Shown in pieces: positions 1 through 12,255 of a stretch of 64,000 nucleotides of DNA. The stretch spans positions 129,341,431 through 129,405,430 of the forward strand of contig JACSVZ010000002.1 in the NCBI GenBank assembly GCA_014706295.1. Reading direction: 5' to 3'. Made by a program: the position numbers and the translations under genes. Below the pieces are notes generated by a model. It made no database searches. It worked only from the letters and a program-made list of their open reading frames with translations, and was not told the DNA's origin. Positions within the stretch are counted from its first letter, which is position 1. The number at the start of each line of letters is the position of its first letter. The DNA comes from Lycocorax pyrrhopterus obiensis. Lineage: Eukaryota; Chordata; Aves; Passeriformes; Paradisaeidae.

Positions 1-333
1 ATGCATCCCCTCGGGGCCCATGGACTTGCAGATGTCAGGTTTGCCTAGGTCCTCTCTAACCCCATCCTCCTTGACCAAGGAAAGGTCTTCCTTCCAACAT
101 CCCTTTAGCCAGGGCTGGTCTTGTCAGTGAAGAGCAATGCAAAGCAGGCATTTGGTAACTCTGCCTTCTCTGTGTCGTCTATTACCAGGCTTCCCCCTCC
201 ATTTAATAATGGTCCCACATTACTCTTTGTTTTCCTTTTGTTACTGATGTATTTGAAGAAGCCCTTCTTGGTGTCTTTGACATCCTTGACCAGGTTTAAT
301 TCCAGATGGGTCCTGGCCTTCCAGTGCCATTTT
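1..333 (-). mobile_element. CR1 LINE fragment, ORF2 linker to start of reverse transcriptase, cut by window edge
   Basis: Read on the minus strand, this matches the plus-strand CR1 at about 40,195-40,536 nearly base for base. It covers the segment between the endonuclease and reverse transcriptase domains and ends at the K-S-M-G-P-E-G-M-H block that opens the RT domain. Homology stops near 333 next to a T-rich run. The 3' part of the element lies before base 1. Relative to the other copy it lacks about 28 bases (the other copy carries an extra piece near 40,402-40,430), and it has about 12 extra bases near 205-217. The two copies clearly belong to the same or a closely related subfamily. The open frame on the plus strand at 121-396 is only the antisense of this repeat. 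Confidence 0.9.
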
Positions 334-3300
334 TTTTCGCAAGACTACTATCAGTATTTAAAAAAAAATCTAATTAAAAGCAAGAGCCTAGACTAAAACT
401 AATCCAAACCTGCGTATTTTCTGGGTTTTCCCATTTCTGACAACAGCAAAAAATATGCAGCTTAGAATAACTCCCAGGAGAGGAAATATTATTTATAGCT
501 CAGCCTTTTTTTCTTCATAAAGAACTGTGTGGTAAGCATATATTTAGAAATTAATCGAAAAATAATAATAACAAAAAATTGTGAGAACTTTTCACCTCTG
601 TGAGTACCTTTTTCTTTTCCCTTAGCAGTCCTGAATATGGAACAGGGAAACAGGTGTCATAAATCCGCAAAGTAATTATTCCCTATTTGCTATATTGCAT
701 TTTATTTATATTCCCTGGCTGTTATTTTATGTTAAATCTGCAAGTTCTCTTGTTAGAGTTTAGTTTTCACCCCAGCAAATGAGGACATAGCACATAACCA
801 CTGCTGCTGCAGAGATTTTTTTTCCAAAGCTTAATTACTCTCTGGTTATGTTAATGAGAGTTTTAAATATTTCTGAGAGTTTTTTGTAACTGTGAATTTT
901 TGTGACAGACTTTCTTTTTGGTTGGAAATAATTGGTCTATCAGGACCAAAATCTTCAGATGTTTTTCCATTGAAGGTTAAATTTATTTTCGTGTGAAACC
1001 TAGTAAGGCTTTGGCTTTTAAGGTCTGGATAACCTGCCCCTCTCTGTTATGTCCTTGAGCAAAAAGAACTTCAGACTTCCATGATGTTTGCCTCAGACTG
1101 GAGAGTTGGAAATAAATGAAGTTTTGATCTTGACAGAAGCTGTTGCTTTCAGTAATGAAGACATGTTTTCACCAGTGTCCTGTGTATCCACTGGACATAC
1201 ATGGGGAGATGTTAACTGCCATAAGGAGCATGTAGTCAAGAGGTGATGGAAGAGATCAGAGAGAATAAAAGCAGCTAGAGCAGATGTACAGATCTGCAGG
1301 CAGCCTCATCAAATATGTCTCAAGACATAGTTCAGGAGAATAGAGCAGAGCCTTGCAGACAAGCTCAGAGAAGCCCAGCCATGGATTTTCTTTTCTCTCC
1401 TATGTTTTAGATGTCAGAATGTCAGATTCCCTTGGTTATGTTTTAATACTATCAGGCCTGGTACTGCTTCCTTCCAACAAGCTCCCTCAGCCAGGGTGAG
1501 AGGCTGCAGACTGTAATGGCATGCTGGCTGTCCAGCCATGCTGAGCAAAGGACAGTTGAGTAGAGGCACCCAAGTTATTGCTCATCTACACGGATATTTA
1601 CAATCATCTTAAGTGTGGGCCTGAAAATAATATTGCTGTGTTAGCCTGCCTCCAAGCCTCTGCTAAAGAGGATTACCTCTGGTCATGCTGTACTGCTTCC
1701 ATCTCTGGACTAACATCTTCCCCATTTGCTTGAGGTCTCTGAGCCCTGCTTTACTGAAATTGGAGTAAAATTCCCTTCCATTCAAAGAGCACCACTTTGC
1801 AGAACAGCAGTGCAGAGGAACACGAGTTTACATAGCCTCCAGAAACAGTTGACTGTGGAGAATAAATAATCTGAGTTTAAATTGGAAGGAACTGCTGTTC
1901 TTTGTCCCATCATGAGCACAGTCAGCATCTGTAAGACCTTTTCTCCAGTAAACCCTGGCTTTCAGTCTCAGAATTCTTTCTTCATAGTCAAAATTGCTTT
2001 GTTTCTAGTTTTTTGCAATTATCTTCATATGTAGATTGAAGCAGATGGTTAAAATTCATCCTCTGTTGATTTCAAAGACTTTGGTTGAGCAGTAATATGA
2101 GACAGGTCTGTACTTAGAAAGCTGATACGGTTAAAATTTGAGGAGGTAAATGACGGTTCAAGATATGCACTGTGTAATAGGAGAGCTGGAGGGAAAGCAC
2201 AAGTTACACTCACAGTGGAAGCAGGGTATTTAGCACAGCGTGGAGGCATATTCCAGCAGGTAATTCAAAAGCATCTACCTTGCCTTGGACTGCTGCCCCA
2301 GCTCTTATTGTGTCCAAATGAGGGGCAGACCAGGCCATTTCTCCACCACAGGGGACCAAGACCTGCCCAGCACAGATGCAGGGTTGACAAGGTCAGGAAG
2401 ATGGGGAGCAGCACCAGGCTGGGTTGGAGACACACTGATTCTCTGTTTTCAGGAGGTAATTTTTGTCAGTGCAGCTCCTCAGGCCTGTGTTAGAAGTGAA
2501 AACAGATTTGCCCATGGGCACATTCTCTAAGGAGAGCAGCTGTTTTCATAGAAACAATTAAATCTGTATCGAGGAGACATTTTATCAGAGTTCTCGCCAG
2601 AACCAGCCCCCTCCCCGTTCATCTACTTTGCAGGTGTTTCAAGAGGGAAAGCTGAGAGAAGGAAAAAAAGCAAGGCTTAGCCAAAAGTAAGCATGACTAA
2701 CAAATTACTCATAATTGAGGTTTGTTAATTGCATAGAACCCAATTAAACCTTTCCACATCTGAAATGGAATAACTTATCCTCACAGCAGAGCTGTTTAGC
2801 TATGAGGCATTTCTGGTGACACTTGTCTGTTGATTTGCCGTTAGATAACTTCTTGGCTTGAGGCTAGTGGGACTGAGCTAAGAGACTTTCTGTACATGTG
2901 TTTGCAGCACATTTTCACAAAGGGTTGCCAGAGTTGGGCCCACGATGACTAGTGAGTGGATTTATTACATTATTATTTTAGATTATTATGTTATTATTAT
3001 GCATGACTGACATAGTGAAATTCTTGTGTTGCAGAACTATGTAGAGTTCATATAAACCAGTAAGCCAGAGAGGCATTTTTCATAAAATTCCAACCTGAAG
3101 TGCAAATTTTATGTAAGTGAAAAGTCATAATTTTATGTAGCATCTGCTAGAATGAGAATACCTCCCCAAATATGTAGCCTCAAAGTGGACTTAGAAAAAA
3201 CCTTTCCTGTGATTCCAAAAAAATGCAGATGACCAAAACCCCACCATTTCCAAGTGTGTGTACCTCTTCCCTTCTTAGTTCCAGCTGGAGCCACAAGTGG

Positions 3301-3645
3301 AAATACCAAAATACCACAGAAATGTAGTTCTTGTGGTTCTTCCAGCCCCAGCAGAAGCAGGAAGTATTAGAAATCTTCCAATAAATAATGTTTTCATGAG
3401 GTTTCTAGCCCATCATTGCAAGCTCAAAAAGTTTGAATAATAAACCCATCTCTGCTTGGCCACCTCGCCATCAGATTTACCTTTATATTCAAAGACTGTT
3501 CTGTCTGAGATACAGCTGATGTTCCTTCTAAGCCATAATATATGTTCAGTTTCACATTAAATTCAGCAATAGATTGGATTAAGTCTTGTTATGAAAGACA
3601 GATTTAACTTTGGCCTTCCATTTCTGATAGCTGTGAGACAGTTGT
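334..3645. other. Unassigned unique sequence, no gene seen
   Basis: AT-rich DNA with frequent stops in all frames. The open frames near 2,050-2,530 are under 100 codons and match no family I recognise. A short TTA-rich stretch lies at about 2,961-3,000. I see no repeat family, RNA gene or CpG island here. Confidence 0.6.
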
Positions 3646-3650
3646 TTTTT

Positions 3651-3670
3651 GTTTGTTTGTTTGTTTGTTT
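3651..3670 (+). repeat. (GTTT)5 simple repeat
   Basis: Five perfect GTTT units preceded by a T run. The tract lies directly before the TCCAG acceptor of the exon-like segment at 3676 and would serve as its T-rich polypyrimidine tract. Confidence 0.9.
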
Positions 3671-3675
3671 TCCAG

Positions 3676-3765
3676 GACAAAGGCAGCTACAAGGCTGAAC
3701 AGTTTGAATGCCCATGGCAGAAGAGCTGCAGCCAGCAATTTGGGTGCACAGCTGTGTGTGAACAG
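3676..3765 (+). other. Candidate exon, 90 nt, with good splice sites at both ends
   Basis: The segment is preceded by a T-rich tract ending in TTTTCCAG and followed by AACAG|GTAAGAAA, a near-consensus donor. It is exactly 90 nt, so it keeps phase. In the frame starting at its first base it is open and encodes a cysteine-containing 30-residue peptide (begins D-K-G-S-Y-K, ends A-V-C-E-Q) that I do not recognise. A second frame is open too, so coding status is weak evidence. It could be an internal exon of a coding gene, a lncRNA exon, or a chance pairing of splice motifs. No partner exon was identified nearby. Confidence 0.3.
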
Positions 3766-5286
3766 GTAAGAAACAGTGTCATAAGATGGAGAATAAAAAA
3801 GTGCACACAGCCTGACCTGCACCTGAACTGGCAATGGCAGAAGAGAGAGGACTTCCAGGATGAGCTGATGAGTAAATGAAGACCCGTAAGAAAAGCTGTC
3901 TCTCTGGTGCACCCTGACCTTCCTCTGGTAAACAGCTCTTCCTTGTACAGAACTCACTAAACCCAGCTCCAGCTTCTCTTCTTACGAGGCTCAACCTGTA
4001 AGACACTGGGTTTGGTGACTGGCGGAGCAGGTGAGGAGGGCTCAGCAGATCAGCTTAGGTAGGTCTATATGGTGGGGGCACTATCAGGTACATTTTTCTG
4101 TCCTTTCAGAATGGAGTTTTGCTGAAACCTCTGTAAGAAATCAGGTCAGTGTGATCGCACTGAAGAGACTTTCATTGTTGCTGGTTGAAATTTCACCACA
4201 GACAGATCATAAGATTTTCATGACCTTGTGATTTCTTTTGTGAGTGGTGGTTGTGCAACAGATCCCCTCATAAGATAAGACAACATGAGGGTTTACACAA
4301 AGTAGGAAAGTTTACAAGAGCTACGGCTTGCCATTCTCCTCTTTTAAAGAGATAACAATTACATTTCAGGCTCAGAAAAAAAAATAAAGCAAAAAATAGT
4401 CAAGATTTTTATCCTCTTCCGAGATTGAGTGTAATGCCAGATCTACAGTTTTTGACTTTTAAGTCCTCTCTCTGTGCTAGGAAAATGACTGGTTGAAAGC
4501 AGCAATTATTGGCAAACATTTCTTTGCTCCCCAGCAGCTGGGGCTGAGTGCACAGTAAATGGTGACCACTTTTATGGCAACAGCTTCCTTCCATGTTCCC
4601 TTCATGCTGCTATTGAACAAGCCTGAGATGGCTGTGAGAGCTACCTTTGCATAGCCAACCTCCCAGGTTACTGGTAAAAGAGGAAAAAAAGGAAAGCAGA
4701 GCTCACTTCGCTCACTAGGAATTTTGAGTAAACATTTCAGTGTCTGTGTTGGAGGATGTGGCTGGACATACCCTTTCACCACCTCATATGTGATATTGCT
4801 GGGCAGATGTCATCTCTCCTTTCTGCCGACAGCACTTTTAGTGTTTCCCAACCGTCTAATGCCTGCAGACCCAGGCTGTTATTTTGTTCAGTGCAGACTG
4901 TCACAGAGGGAAACACGTGCCCAAGCATTACTTTTGTTCTTGTGCTTTGTTCCTCTCATTTAAAATGTGAACATATCTGCTTGCTTTTTTGTATGGAAAC
5001 CACTCCTATTTCCTGAATTAGAAGTCCGAAGAGACACAGACCTTGGAAACATTTTCTTGGTGTGTGGGCAAAAGCTAGCAATAACTTTGTTATAAGGTAT
5101 AAGACCAATTCTTGCTGGTACTCAGATTGCAAACTGTTTTGGCTGCTTGCAGTCACAAATGCTTTGTCCATTTCTTCTTTCTTTTGCATCTAGCATAAGA
5201 TCTTGTGAGCATTTATATTCACTTAAAAATAAAACACAAAGCTCTTTTGCTGACCATGTGAAATTCTTCAAGAGCAGACACATGCA
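3766..5286. other. Unassigned unique sequence, no gene seen
   Basis: Mixed-composition DNA with only short overlapping frames on both strands (101 codons at most, 4,477-4,782 minus). None shows a domain, a family signature or convincing splice context. Confidence 0.55.
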
Positions 5287-5330
5287 TACACACACACGGG
5301 CGCACACACACCCACACACACATATATAGC
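5287..5330 (+). repeat. Interrupted (CA)n microsatellite
   Basis: CA dinucleotides interrupted by GGGCG and CCC, running into a short TATATA tail. The interruptions suggest an old, probably low-mutability locus. The plus frame at 5,147-5,329 and the minus frame at 5,122-5,319 run through it and are artefacts. Confidence 0.85.
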
Positions 5331-8300
5331 TTAGGAAAGAAATATTTTCTTTAATAGCGTGGCTCGTATGGACAATAAAATGCCCACTAAATATAGTTAA
5401 TATTATAAGTTCCCGTAATACATCTTAGGTTTCAGAAATTTAGAACCTGGCTATAAAAAGTGACTTTTGATACCACTGAGAGTATAATTTTTTGTTAAAA
5501 AAAGAAGAATATTTGTTGAACTGGCCACTGATTTTCCCTCCAACAGGAAGCCTTTCCATAAATGTTGGCTACAATTATGTGTTTATTAGTTTTGATTCAC
5601 TACTCTGGTTAATTGCTCCCTCTCTTTCTTTTGAGCGCAGAGATGTGTTCTGGGATGTGTTGCACATTCCTCCTCTTAAAAATTACATCAGAAAACCACA
5701 GACTTGGCAAGAAAATAGGGGAAAGGGGATGTTTGTTTGGAAATGATTTGGGGTTAGCCTCCTGTTCTGAAATGTTGTGATGGGAAGAATGTTGAGCCCT
5801 TTATGAAGCATGCCCTTCCTAAATGTACTGAAGGGGTATTTACATGCTTCAGAGCTGAACAGGATGGCTAAGGTAAGGAAAGCCTGACAGTGTGTGCTGT
5901 GATGGTGAGAACTGCAGCCAGCTGGGAAGCAGGCACCAAGTGCCATGCCCAGAGCAGGGGTGTGGGGCCTGATGCACAGCTAAAGTCTGAATCATCTAGG
6001 ATGAAGAGATGAGCCAGCAGTGACAGACAATGGTTACTATCCAGCAAGGCCTAGGTGGCCCATGGTTTAATAGCTGACAGTTCCTCCCTAGCAAGCAGTG
6101 TGTCCATCAGATCATCTGAAAAGCAATCAGGGGCTGCTTGTCATTGCTGGAATTACTTAATAGCCATCTTGGAGCTGCCTTGGAGCAAGGCAATGAACTG
6201 CACTCATAGCTGCAGGTGGGATCATTTCCCAGGTCTGGTCACAGGCACGGGAAGGTTGTACTGCTCACACAACTTTGTACCGCTTTTTTAAGTAGGCAGA
6301 AGAAGGCTGACTGTAAATTTGGCTTCTTTCATTCTTCATGAGCTGACTGATTAGATCTGAGATTTCTGGGGAACAAAAGGATAATTTCAAAGCAAAATGG
6401 GGAAGTTCCTGGCCTCTGTATGCTTCTGGGCTTTTTCAAGGTGTTTTGCAGAATAAATTGATCTGGACCTATATTGCAGTCTTTTCTTCTTACTTGTATG
6501 GGCAAGCTGGGAAAGGTTTTACTGGAATCACTCATCTGCTTTCAAGAAGGTTACTCTAGGTTAAGGGGAATGCTGAAGTTCAGTACTGTTCCCAGTCTGG
6601 CAGCCTACTCTTTTGAGAAATCTTTGCTTAAGGCTGTTCAGCTCAGGATGTCTGTCTGTTCCCCTTTAGAGACACTTGGGGAAATATTCTAAAAGGTGTG
6701 TGAGAAATTTATGTTGTGCCCCTTTAAAGATACTTATGACAGTTTATGCTCTTGGATCTTGAACTCTCATCTGATGCTTTATTAGTCATCATGCAGGAAT
6801 ATGATCACAAAACCATGGAGAAAATTTTTGGATCTGTCTAACTTTCTGTGATAAATGTGAGAGGTCAGTTTAAAAAGAAGTTCACTGTTTTTCTGTAAGA
6901 GGTGAAAGACAGCTGTATCATCTATTTCTTAAGAGTTGATGTCTCTAAAGGTGTGGGGTAGATTGTGAAAAACCTCTTGGTGTTACCTGTGATGATGGGA
7001 GAGCAGAAAAAACTTCAGAAGGAAAGTTTAGGAAATGAGTTCTGATCACGTGAATCTCAGCAGAAAGCTAAGCAGGCTAATTGTCTGAGTGAGAGAAATT
7101 TAGGGAGTTATACAGGGGAAGATAAAAAGTCAGAAGAGAGAGAATTATCAGGAAAAAGGCACATGTTTACAAGTGGATGAGGTCACCATAAGAGAAGCTG
7201 TAGGAGAAGACCTTCTTTAGGACTCATGACTGAGTGGTGAGGAGCTGGGTTTGCAAAGACAGACATTGATGGATTGGCTAGTTGGGTAGGGGAAGAACTA
7301 GAAGAAGGCATAGTCATGAAACCAGTGGGAGAAGGACAGGCCGTGGTGGACTGGATCATGGAAGATAAGAACAGAACAGTCTTGAGAAAAGGAAATAAAG
7401 AACAATTACCAGCTCCGCAGGTAAAGTTGGCTGAAACAGGTCTGTTTGATAGTATACCCACAGTGGTGACAGAGTTCCTGCTGCTTTGAGGAGCATGTGT
7501 TCCTTCAAAAGGAAATTGAAGCACACAAACACATTTTTATGCTCTCCCAACAACACCAACATAGTGCAGAGAATTCAGTCCATGTCTTCAGTGATGCTTC
7601 TAGAAATTGACTTCTGCCAATTAAGTCCACATGTAATTCCACCTAAATGCTGCTGTAACTGGCATGGTAGAAGTGCTGAGACAGGTGGAGATGGGCCCTG
7701 TGCAATGAGAGGTAAGATTTGGTATGTTAGCTGCACTACAAGCAAATGTCTCTGTTGTGTGCTGTAGTTCCTGTGGTCTGTGTGCTGCTCTTGGGAATGT
7801 TGCAATTGCTTTCAGTGCAAAAAGGAACAAATATGTCCAGACTTGTAGCTGCATAATAAGCCCTCACAGAGACTTCCAGCCAGTGTTTTGATGGTATATT
7901 TAGAAAGTCTTTCAAATATGACCTTTCAACTACTGATGCCATCCTGTAACTTTCACAGAAATGACTGTGTCAACTGCATCACATGGCTGAAGCTAGACTG
8001 ATTTTCAGCCATGTGATGCTATTTTATCACCCTCAGGACAAAGGTTAAGTCCTTTCTTTCTTTTCTCTGTTAGGCACCACTTTCTTTGGTCCTCTTGCTT
8101 TGATAACTGCTGAAATTCCTGAGGACCACAGAGTTAAGAGTTTCTATAATCCACTGTGTGCTTCCCTGGTGAAGAACCCTGCTGGTGTGCTTCATGTAAC
8201 AGAAATACCTTCACACAATGAAGCAATCATTCTTCCCTGTCAGGGTCTGAATGTCTTGATTCTCATCCTGCAGCAGGTTTGGCAGGCAACAAATCCCCCA

Positions 8301-9797
8301 GTTTGCACAGGGCAGTGGCCAGCATAATCTTTCTGCATTTTAAAACATTCTTTAATGCTAGTCTCTCTGCATTCAAATGGTAACTTTAGCTGACATAGGG
8401 TTTTGTAGAATATTTGAATTGTAGCCTATTGAAACTCTACCACACTGAATTTATGAATAACTTTATTGCAGTATAAATGTGTTATTTTTCCCTTTATTTA
8501 TTATCGTATGAGCATGTTTTTAATACCTGTTCTGTGACTTACTTGGAGGCTATTGTTTCCTTTTTCTTTATTGAAAGCTTGAATACAAAGTGGGTAGCAT
8601 TGAGATAAAGACTCATAGTTTTTATATCAATCTAATCAAGCCTGTGGACTGAATGGACAGAAGAAAATAAATTTAGTATTATATTGCATATTATATGAAG
8701 GTGTAATTAAGTAAATGGACAAGTGTTGGATGCACAGCTGGACTAAAGTAAATTTGCTGAAGCTGAGGATATTTCCTGTGTGTTTTTTCATTCTAGATTT
8801 CAAGAATGCATATGCAAAAATTCAATCTCTTCCTAAGTGAAAACCAATGTAAAATTAATCACACTTTGTAACAGAAAAAGTATGAAGTAGGTCAGGTTTA
8901 AAATCTGAGTTTTAAATATTCCCTTTTCTGCCAGTTCTGGAAAAGAAACAAGAAAAACCAGGAGCAAAACCCAACACTAACAGCAACTATCCAAAACTTG
9001 GACAGATACTGTGTAAAAATCTAATACTAGAAAACTAATTATGGCAACGCAACTTGCTATTTGCAGCATACATTAGCCATGCTGGATGCCCACCTGGGCA
9101 CGAGGGGTGTGATGCCTGGCTGAGCAGTGGTGTGTCCCCACTGCCAGTGGTGATGCTGCTCTGCTGACACTGGTGGAGACTGACTTGAGGGGACCTGTTG
9201 AGCCTTCCAGAGTACAGGATGGTCTCTGGGCACCAGGCTGGGGCTTGACAAGAGGAAAGGCAGCTATGCTTCTCCCTGTGCCACCTGTCACCTTGTTCCC
9301 CTACCACTTAAGACCCCCAGTGCCACCCAGCCGATACCCACTTGCAATGGGGATGATCCTTCCTGGCCTTGTGCCCAAATGCTGGATATTTGGGTTTTAG
9401 TGACAGCGAGGCAGGTGTTGGGGCAGAGCGGGGAATGTGGGTGAGGGTGGACAATAAGAATTGGCATCGTAGGAGACCTGAGGGCTGGATCTGTCTCAGG
9501 ATGTGGCTTAATGGCTTCTCCCAATTCACAGCTGCATAACTTGTGCTGGAGTCAGGTTTATAATATCTCAGGCATGTGATTCACATGAGTGTAAAGGCCA
9601 CTGGATACAATTACACATTTATTTTTACCTACCACTAAGGGAATTTCCATTCAGTACGACGTGAGCTGGTTGCCCTTGCTCTGTACTGTTTCACTAGTAT
9701 TTTTCCTGACAATTCATGTCTAAGAAACACAAGACAGAGAGGGACTTAATGTTATGTGAAAGGATTTTCCTAGGGTAACTGTATTCAGTCTTTGCTC
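5331..9797. other. Unassigned sequence, no gene seen; GC-richer patch near 9.06-9.53 kb
   Basis: Mostly AT-rich. A short CpG-retaining stretch occurs at about 5,345-5,425. A frame ending at a consensus-like donor lies at 7,274-7,420 but has no credible acceptor. The 9,060-9,530 patch is richer in G and C but poor in CpG, so it is not a CpG island. I recognise no repeat family. Confidence 0.55.
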
Positions 9798-10110
9798 AAA
9801 CTGAACGAATAACTTTGATCTGTCAACTGTGAAAAGTAAACTGGGTGCGACCTTCCGTCATCGGCTAATCGTCTCACTTAATGACATCTGTTAACTTTGT
9901 TCTGATATTAGATCATGGTCTTTCTTTGTACTGTCAAGATTTTTCATTCAAGGTCTAATTATTTCACTTTATGTGTATACAGATATCTTGGGAGTCAGTT
10001 GCACCTAGTACGAAGAGCATTTTTTCTATTTTGAATCTCAAAAACTGATCACGGTGGTCAGATCGACGTGGCCTTTTAATGGATAAAATACGCCAGCTTA
10101 AAGCCCAGCA
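9798..10110. promoter_or_regulatory. Candidate conserved non-coding element, CpG-retaining AT-rich block
   Basis: About ten CpGs occur between 9,800 and 10,100 in AT-rich DNA whose surroundings are almost CpG-free. No reading frame of note crosses it. It includes an imperfect inverted repeat (CTGATCAC at 10,045-10,052, one base, GTGGTCAG at 10,054-10,061) followed by GATCGACGTGG. Scattered CpGs kept outside an island suggest either purifying selection or lack of methylation, which is typical of enhancers. This is inference from texture; I have no alignment. Confidence 0.4.
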
Positions 10111-10354
10111 TTGTATCTCAGTCCCTCTCTTCCCCTCAGTTTCTTTTAGGCACTGTATTTACTTCTATTCTTAAGTGAGAGAGAAGGAGGAAAAGAGAGA
10201 ATTGTTTCTGTCCCAGTAAAGTTTGATATTTCAATACTTGAAAATTTGATTGATTTGACTTGTTACATTTATCCAAACTGGCCCACAGGAAGGAAGAAGA
10301 AAATACTGGTTTTCAGTCTGTCCCTTTCCCTTTCAAAGTGTTTTTTTAACCTTT

Positions 10355-10530
10355 TAATAGTGACAAAGGCATGGGTAGATGGCATTTTGGGGGATTAATG
10401 GCCGTTTGGGGTTAATGCCCTAAGGCCCTCTGTCCCTCAGCTCTTTCCAAACAGTGATTAATCTCCAGGGGAATGTATGTGCCCTGATCGCTACTCCTGA
10501 TAATGCTCATCCTTATAGTATAGATCAAAA
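10355..10530. promoter_or_regulatory. Candidate enhancer block with a TAAT-site cluster
   Basis: Within about 70 bases there are GATTAAT (10,393-10,399), GTTAATG (about 10,411) and GATTAAT again (10,456-10,462). These match homeodomain-type sites; the GATTA/TAATC forms fit K50 classes such as OTX or PITX. The block directly follows the 9.8-10.1 kb CpG-retaining element. Function is inferred only. Confidence 0.3.
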
Positions 10531-11094
10531 CATGTAGACTTATTGTGGTAATGGCCATGTTCTCACCTCCCAGGCTTTGTTCAGTTCAGTCAGCCACAGC
10601 TTAAGCCCCTGGTATCTGGTCACATTCAGTTCAACAGGCGTTTTCTCCCTTGGGTCCAATCCTGCAATGTGCCCAGTGTTGCTCACCAGTGTTTGCGAAC
10701 ACTGTCTTCTCTAGTAACTCTAGGGAAATTTCCCCTTAGAATGTTGGGGCACTCTGTTCCCTCTCCCTCTACTGTGCAATAGCACAGGAGGGTGTGGGAC
10801 CACTGAAAAGGCAAGGAGTGGAAACTGGCTTTTGAGGCGAGGGGACAGTGGTAGGTGGCCAGATTGGTGGCAGGAGAAGCGTTGCATGACCATGAACTCT
10901 TGCACCTGTTTCCTTTTTCTGTCCCCAGCCAGCTCTTCATTTGTTACTGTGCTGTACTCTCTTCTTTGCCAGGTTCAAGTGAAAGTAAAATGGTCAGTTA
11001 AGTGAATTGCACCATCTGTAGAAGAGCAGTGCCTGTCAGTACGTCAGCCCATACTGACCAGGTGAGTAGGTCTAATATTTTTCAGATGCTTTCC
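10531..11094. other. Unassigned sequence, no gene seen
   Basis: Short overlapping minus frames at 10,683-10,940 show no recognisable domain. Nothing else can be supported. Confidence 0.55.
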
Positions 11095-11330
11095 CAGGGA
11101 TAGCAAGGGATTGCAAGTTGCAGAATACCACATCAACTCTTAAAGATAGGCCAGGTGCTGTCTCTGTATAAGAGGATTGTTTTCTTGGTTATATTTCTTA
11201 GTACATTATCTGGTCTATTTTTCCATTTCTGAAGCATTTTATACTACATTACCTCCTTTGGGAGATTATTCCATAGTCTAGTAGTCCTCACTGGGATCCA
11301 GTCTCATTCCAATTAGCATTTCATGCATTT
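11095..11330 (-). mobile_element. Eroded CR1 remnant, C-terminal ORF2 and 3' end
   Basis: Read on the minus strand, 11,273-11,250 encodes W-N-N-L-P-K-E-V, matching the conserved C-terminal block of CR1-type ORF2 proteins (W-N-R-L-P-R-E-V-V). It is preceded by wording like the usual stretch before that motif and followed by a degraded tail. It is far more diverged than the CR1 at 39.3 kb, so it is an ancient insertion. Boundaries are approximate. Confidence 0.65.
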
Positions 11331-12029
11331 AGAGTAGGAGTGTCTAGTTCAATATCTGGTTATAAGTAACACTCACAGGTAAGGAAAAATGTATGGAAGG
11401 TATCAAGACTGCTACATGTAAAGGCTTTAAATTCTGAGAATCTGAAATAAATGCTTCAGTACATTCCTGACTCTTTAACAACATATTACATGCTGAGAAG
11501 TAATAGAATAAAAAAAATAAAACCTCAGTGGCCATTTTCTACTTCTGTCCCATGTTTAAGTCAATGTAATATTTTTATGTGGTATCTAATCTCTCTGTGA
11601 GCAGCACCCTGAGCTGTCCTCTGGGTTTTCAGCATGCTTTCTTTCCACTTTAGGAAAAGGATTGTGTCTTATAAACTCTTATAAGTAAACGTTGCCACTG
11701 TTAGATCTATATGGTCAATTAAAAGCATGTGAATCGGTGCAAGTATTTGATTTTAATTTCATAGAGTAGGAGGTTTTCTTTTAGTTTATAGCTATCAAAA
11801 ATGCTATATTTTTCGTTTATTTTTGGTCTTGATAGGACTTTTAAATACAACGGTTACTAAGTAAGTGATATTATGTTACATTTTCACGACAGTTTATTAT
11901 ACATACATACAACTTTTCACAGCTTCCCAAGTGGTTGTTTTCCTTTTTCACTCTTTCAATGATTGCGATGGGCTACTATAGAATTAGCAAAGCATATAAT
12001 CACTGGTGCCTTCTGAGTATATTCCCAAA
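11331..12029. other. Unassigned AT-rich sequence
   Basis: AT-rich, stop-dense on both strands. I see no gene or clear repeat. Confidence 0.55.
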
Positions 12030-12255
12030 TCTAGTTTGAAAGCATGGAGGCTATTCCTGTAATTCTTAATGAACTCCAGCCACTCTTGATGACAATAAAA
12101 GAAAATGCAAAGCCATTAGCAACTTGCCAGAACAGTGCAGTAATAGCCAGTCAGAGCTATTGGGAGCTGTGGGGCTATTTGGAAACAAATGATTATTTCA
12201 CCAGCAGCAGAGTAAAACAAGCTGCACAGACCTACTCTACTTTTTTTTCCCTTAA
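12030..12255. promoter_or_regulatory. Possible conserved non-coding block
   Basis: Complex, non-repetitive sequence containing CCATTAGC, GGCTATTTGG and CAAATGATTATTTC-type words, ending at a pyrimidine-rich tract near 12,239-12,290. A 112-codon plus frame (12,044-12,382) crosses it but continues through that low-complexity tract and resembles no protein I know. Low-confidence inference. Confidence 0.2.

Noticed and set aside
121..396. 91-codon plus frame at the window start
   Set aside because: Antisense of the CR1 fragment at 1-333.
7274..7420. Open plus frame ending at a consensus-like donor (CCGCAG|GTAAAG)
   Set aside because: No credible acceptor or start context upstream and no family likeness; single donor motifs are common by chance.
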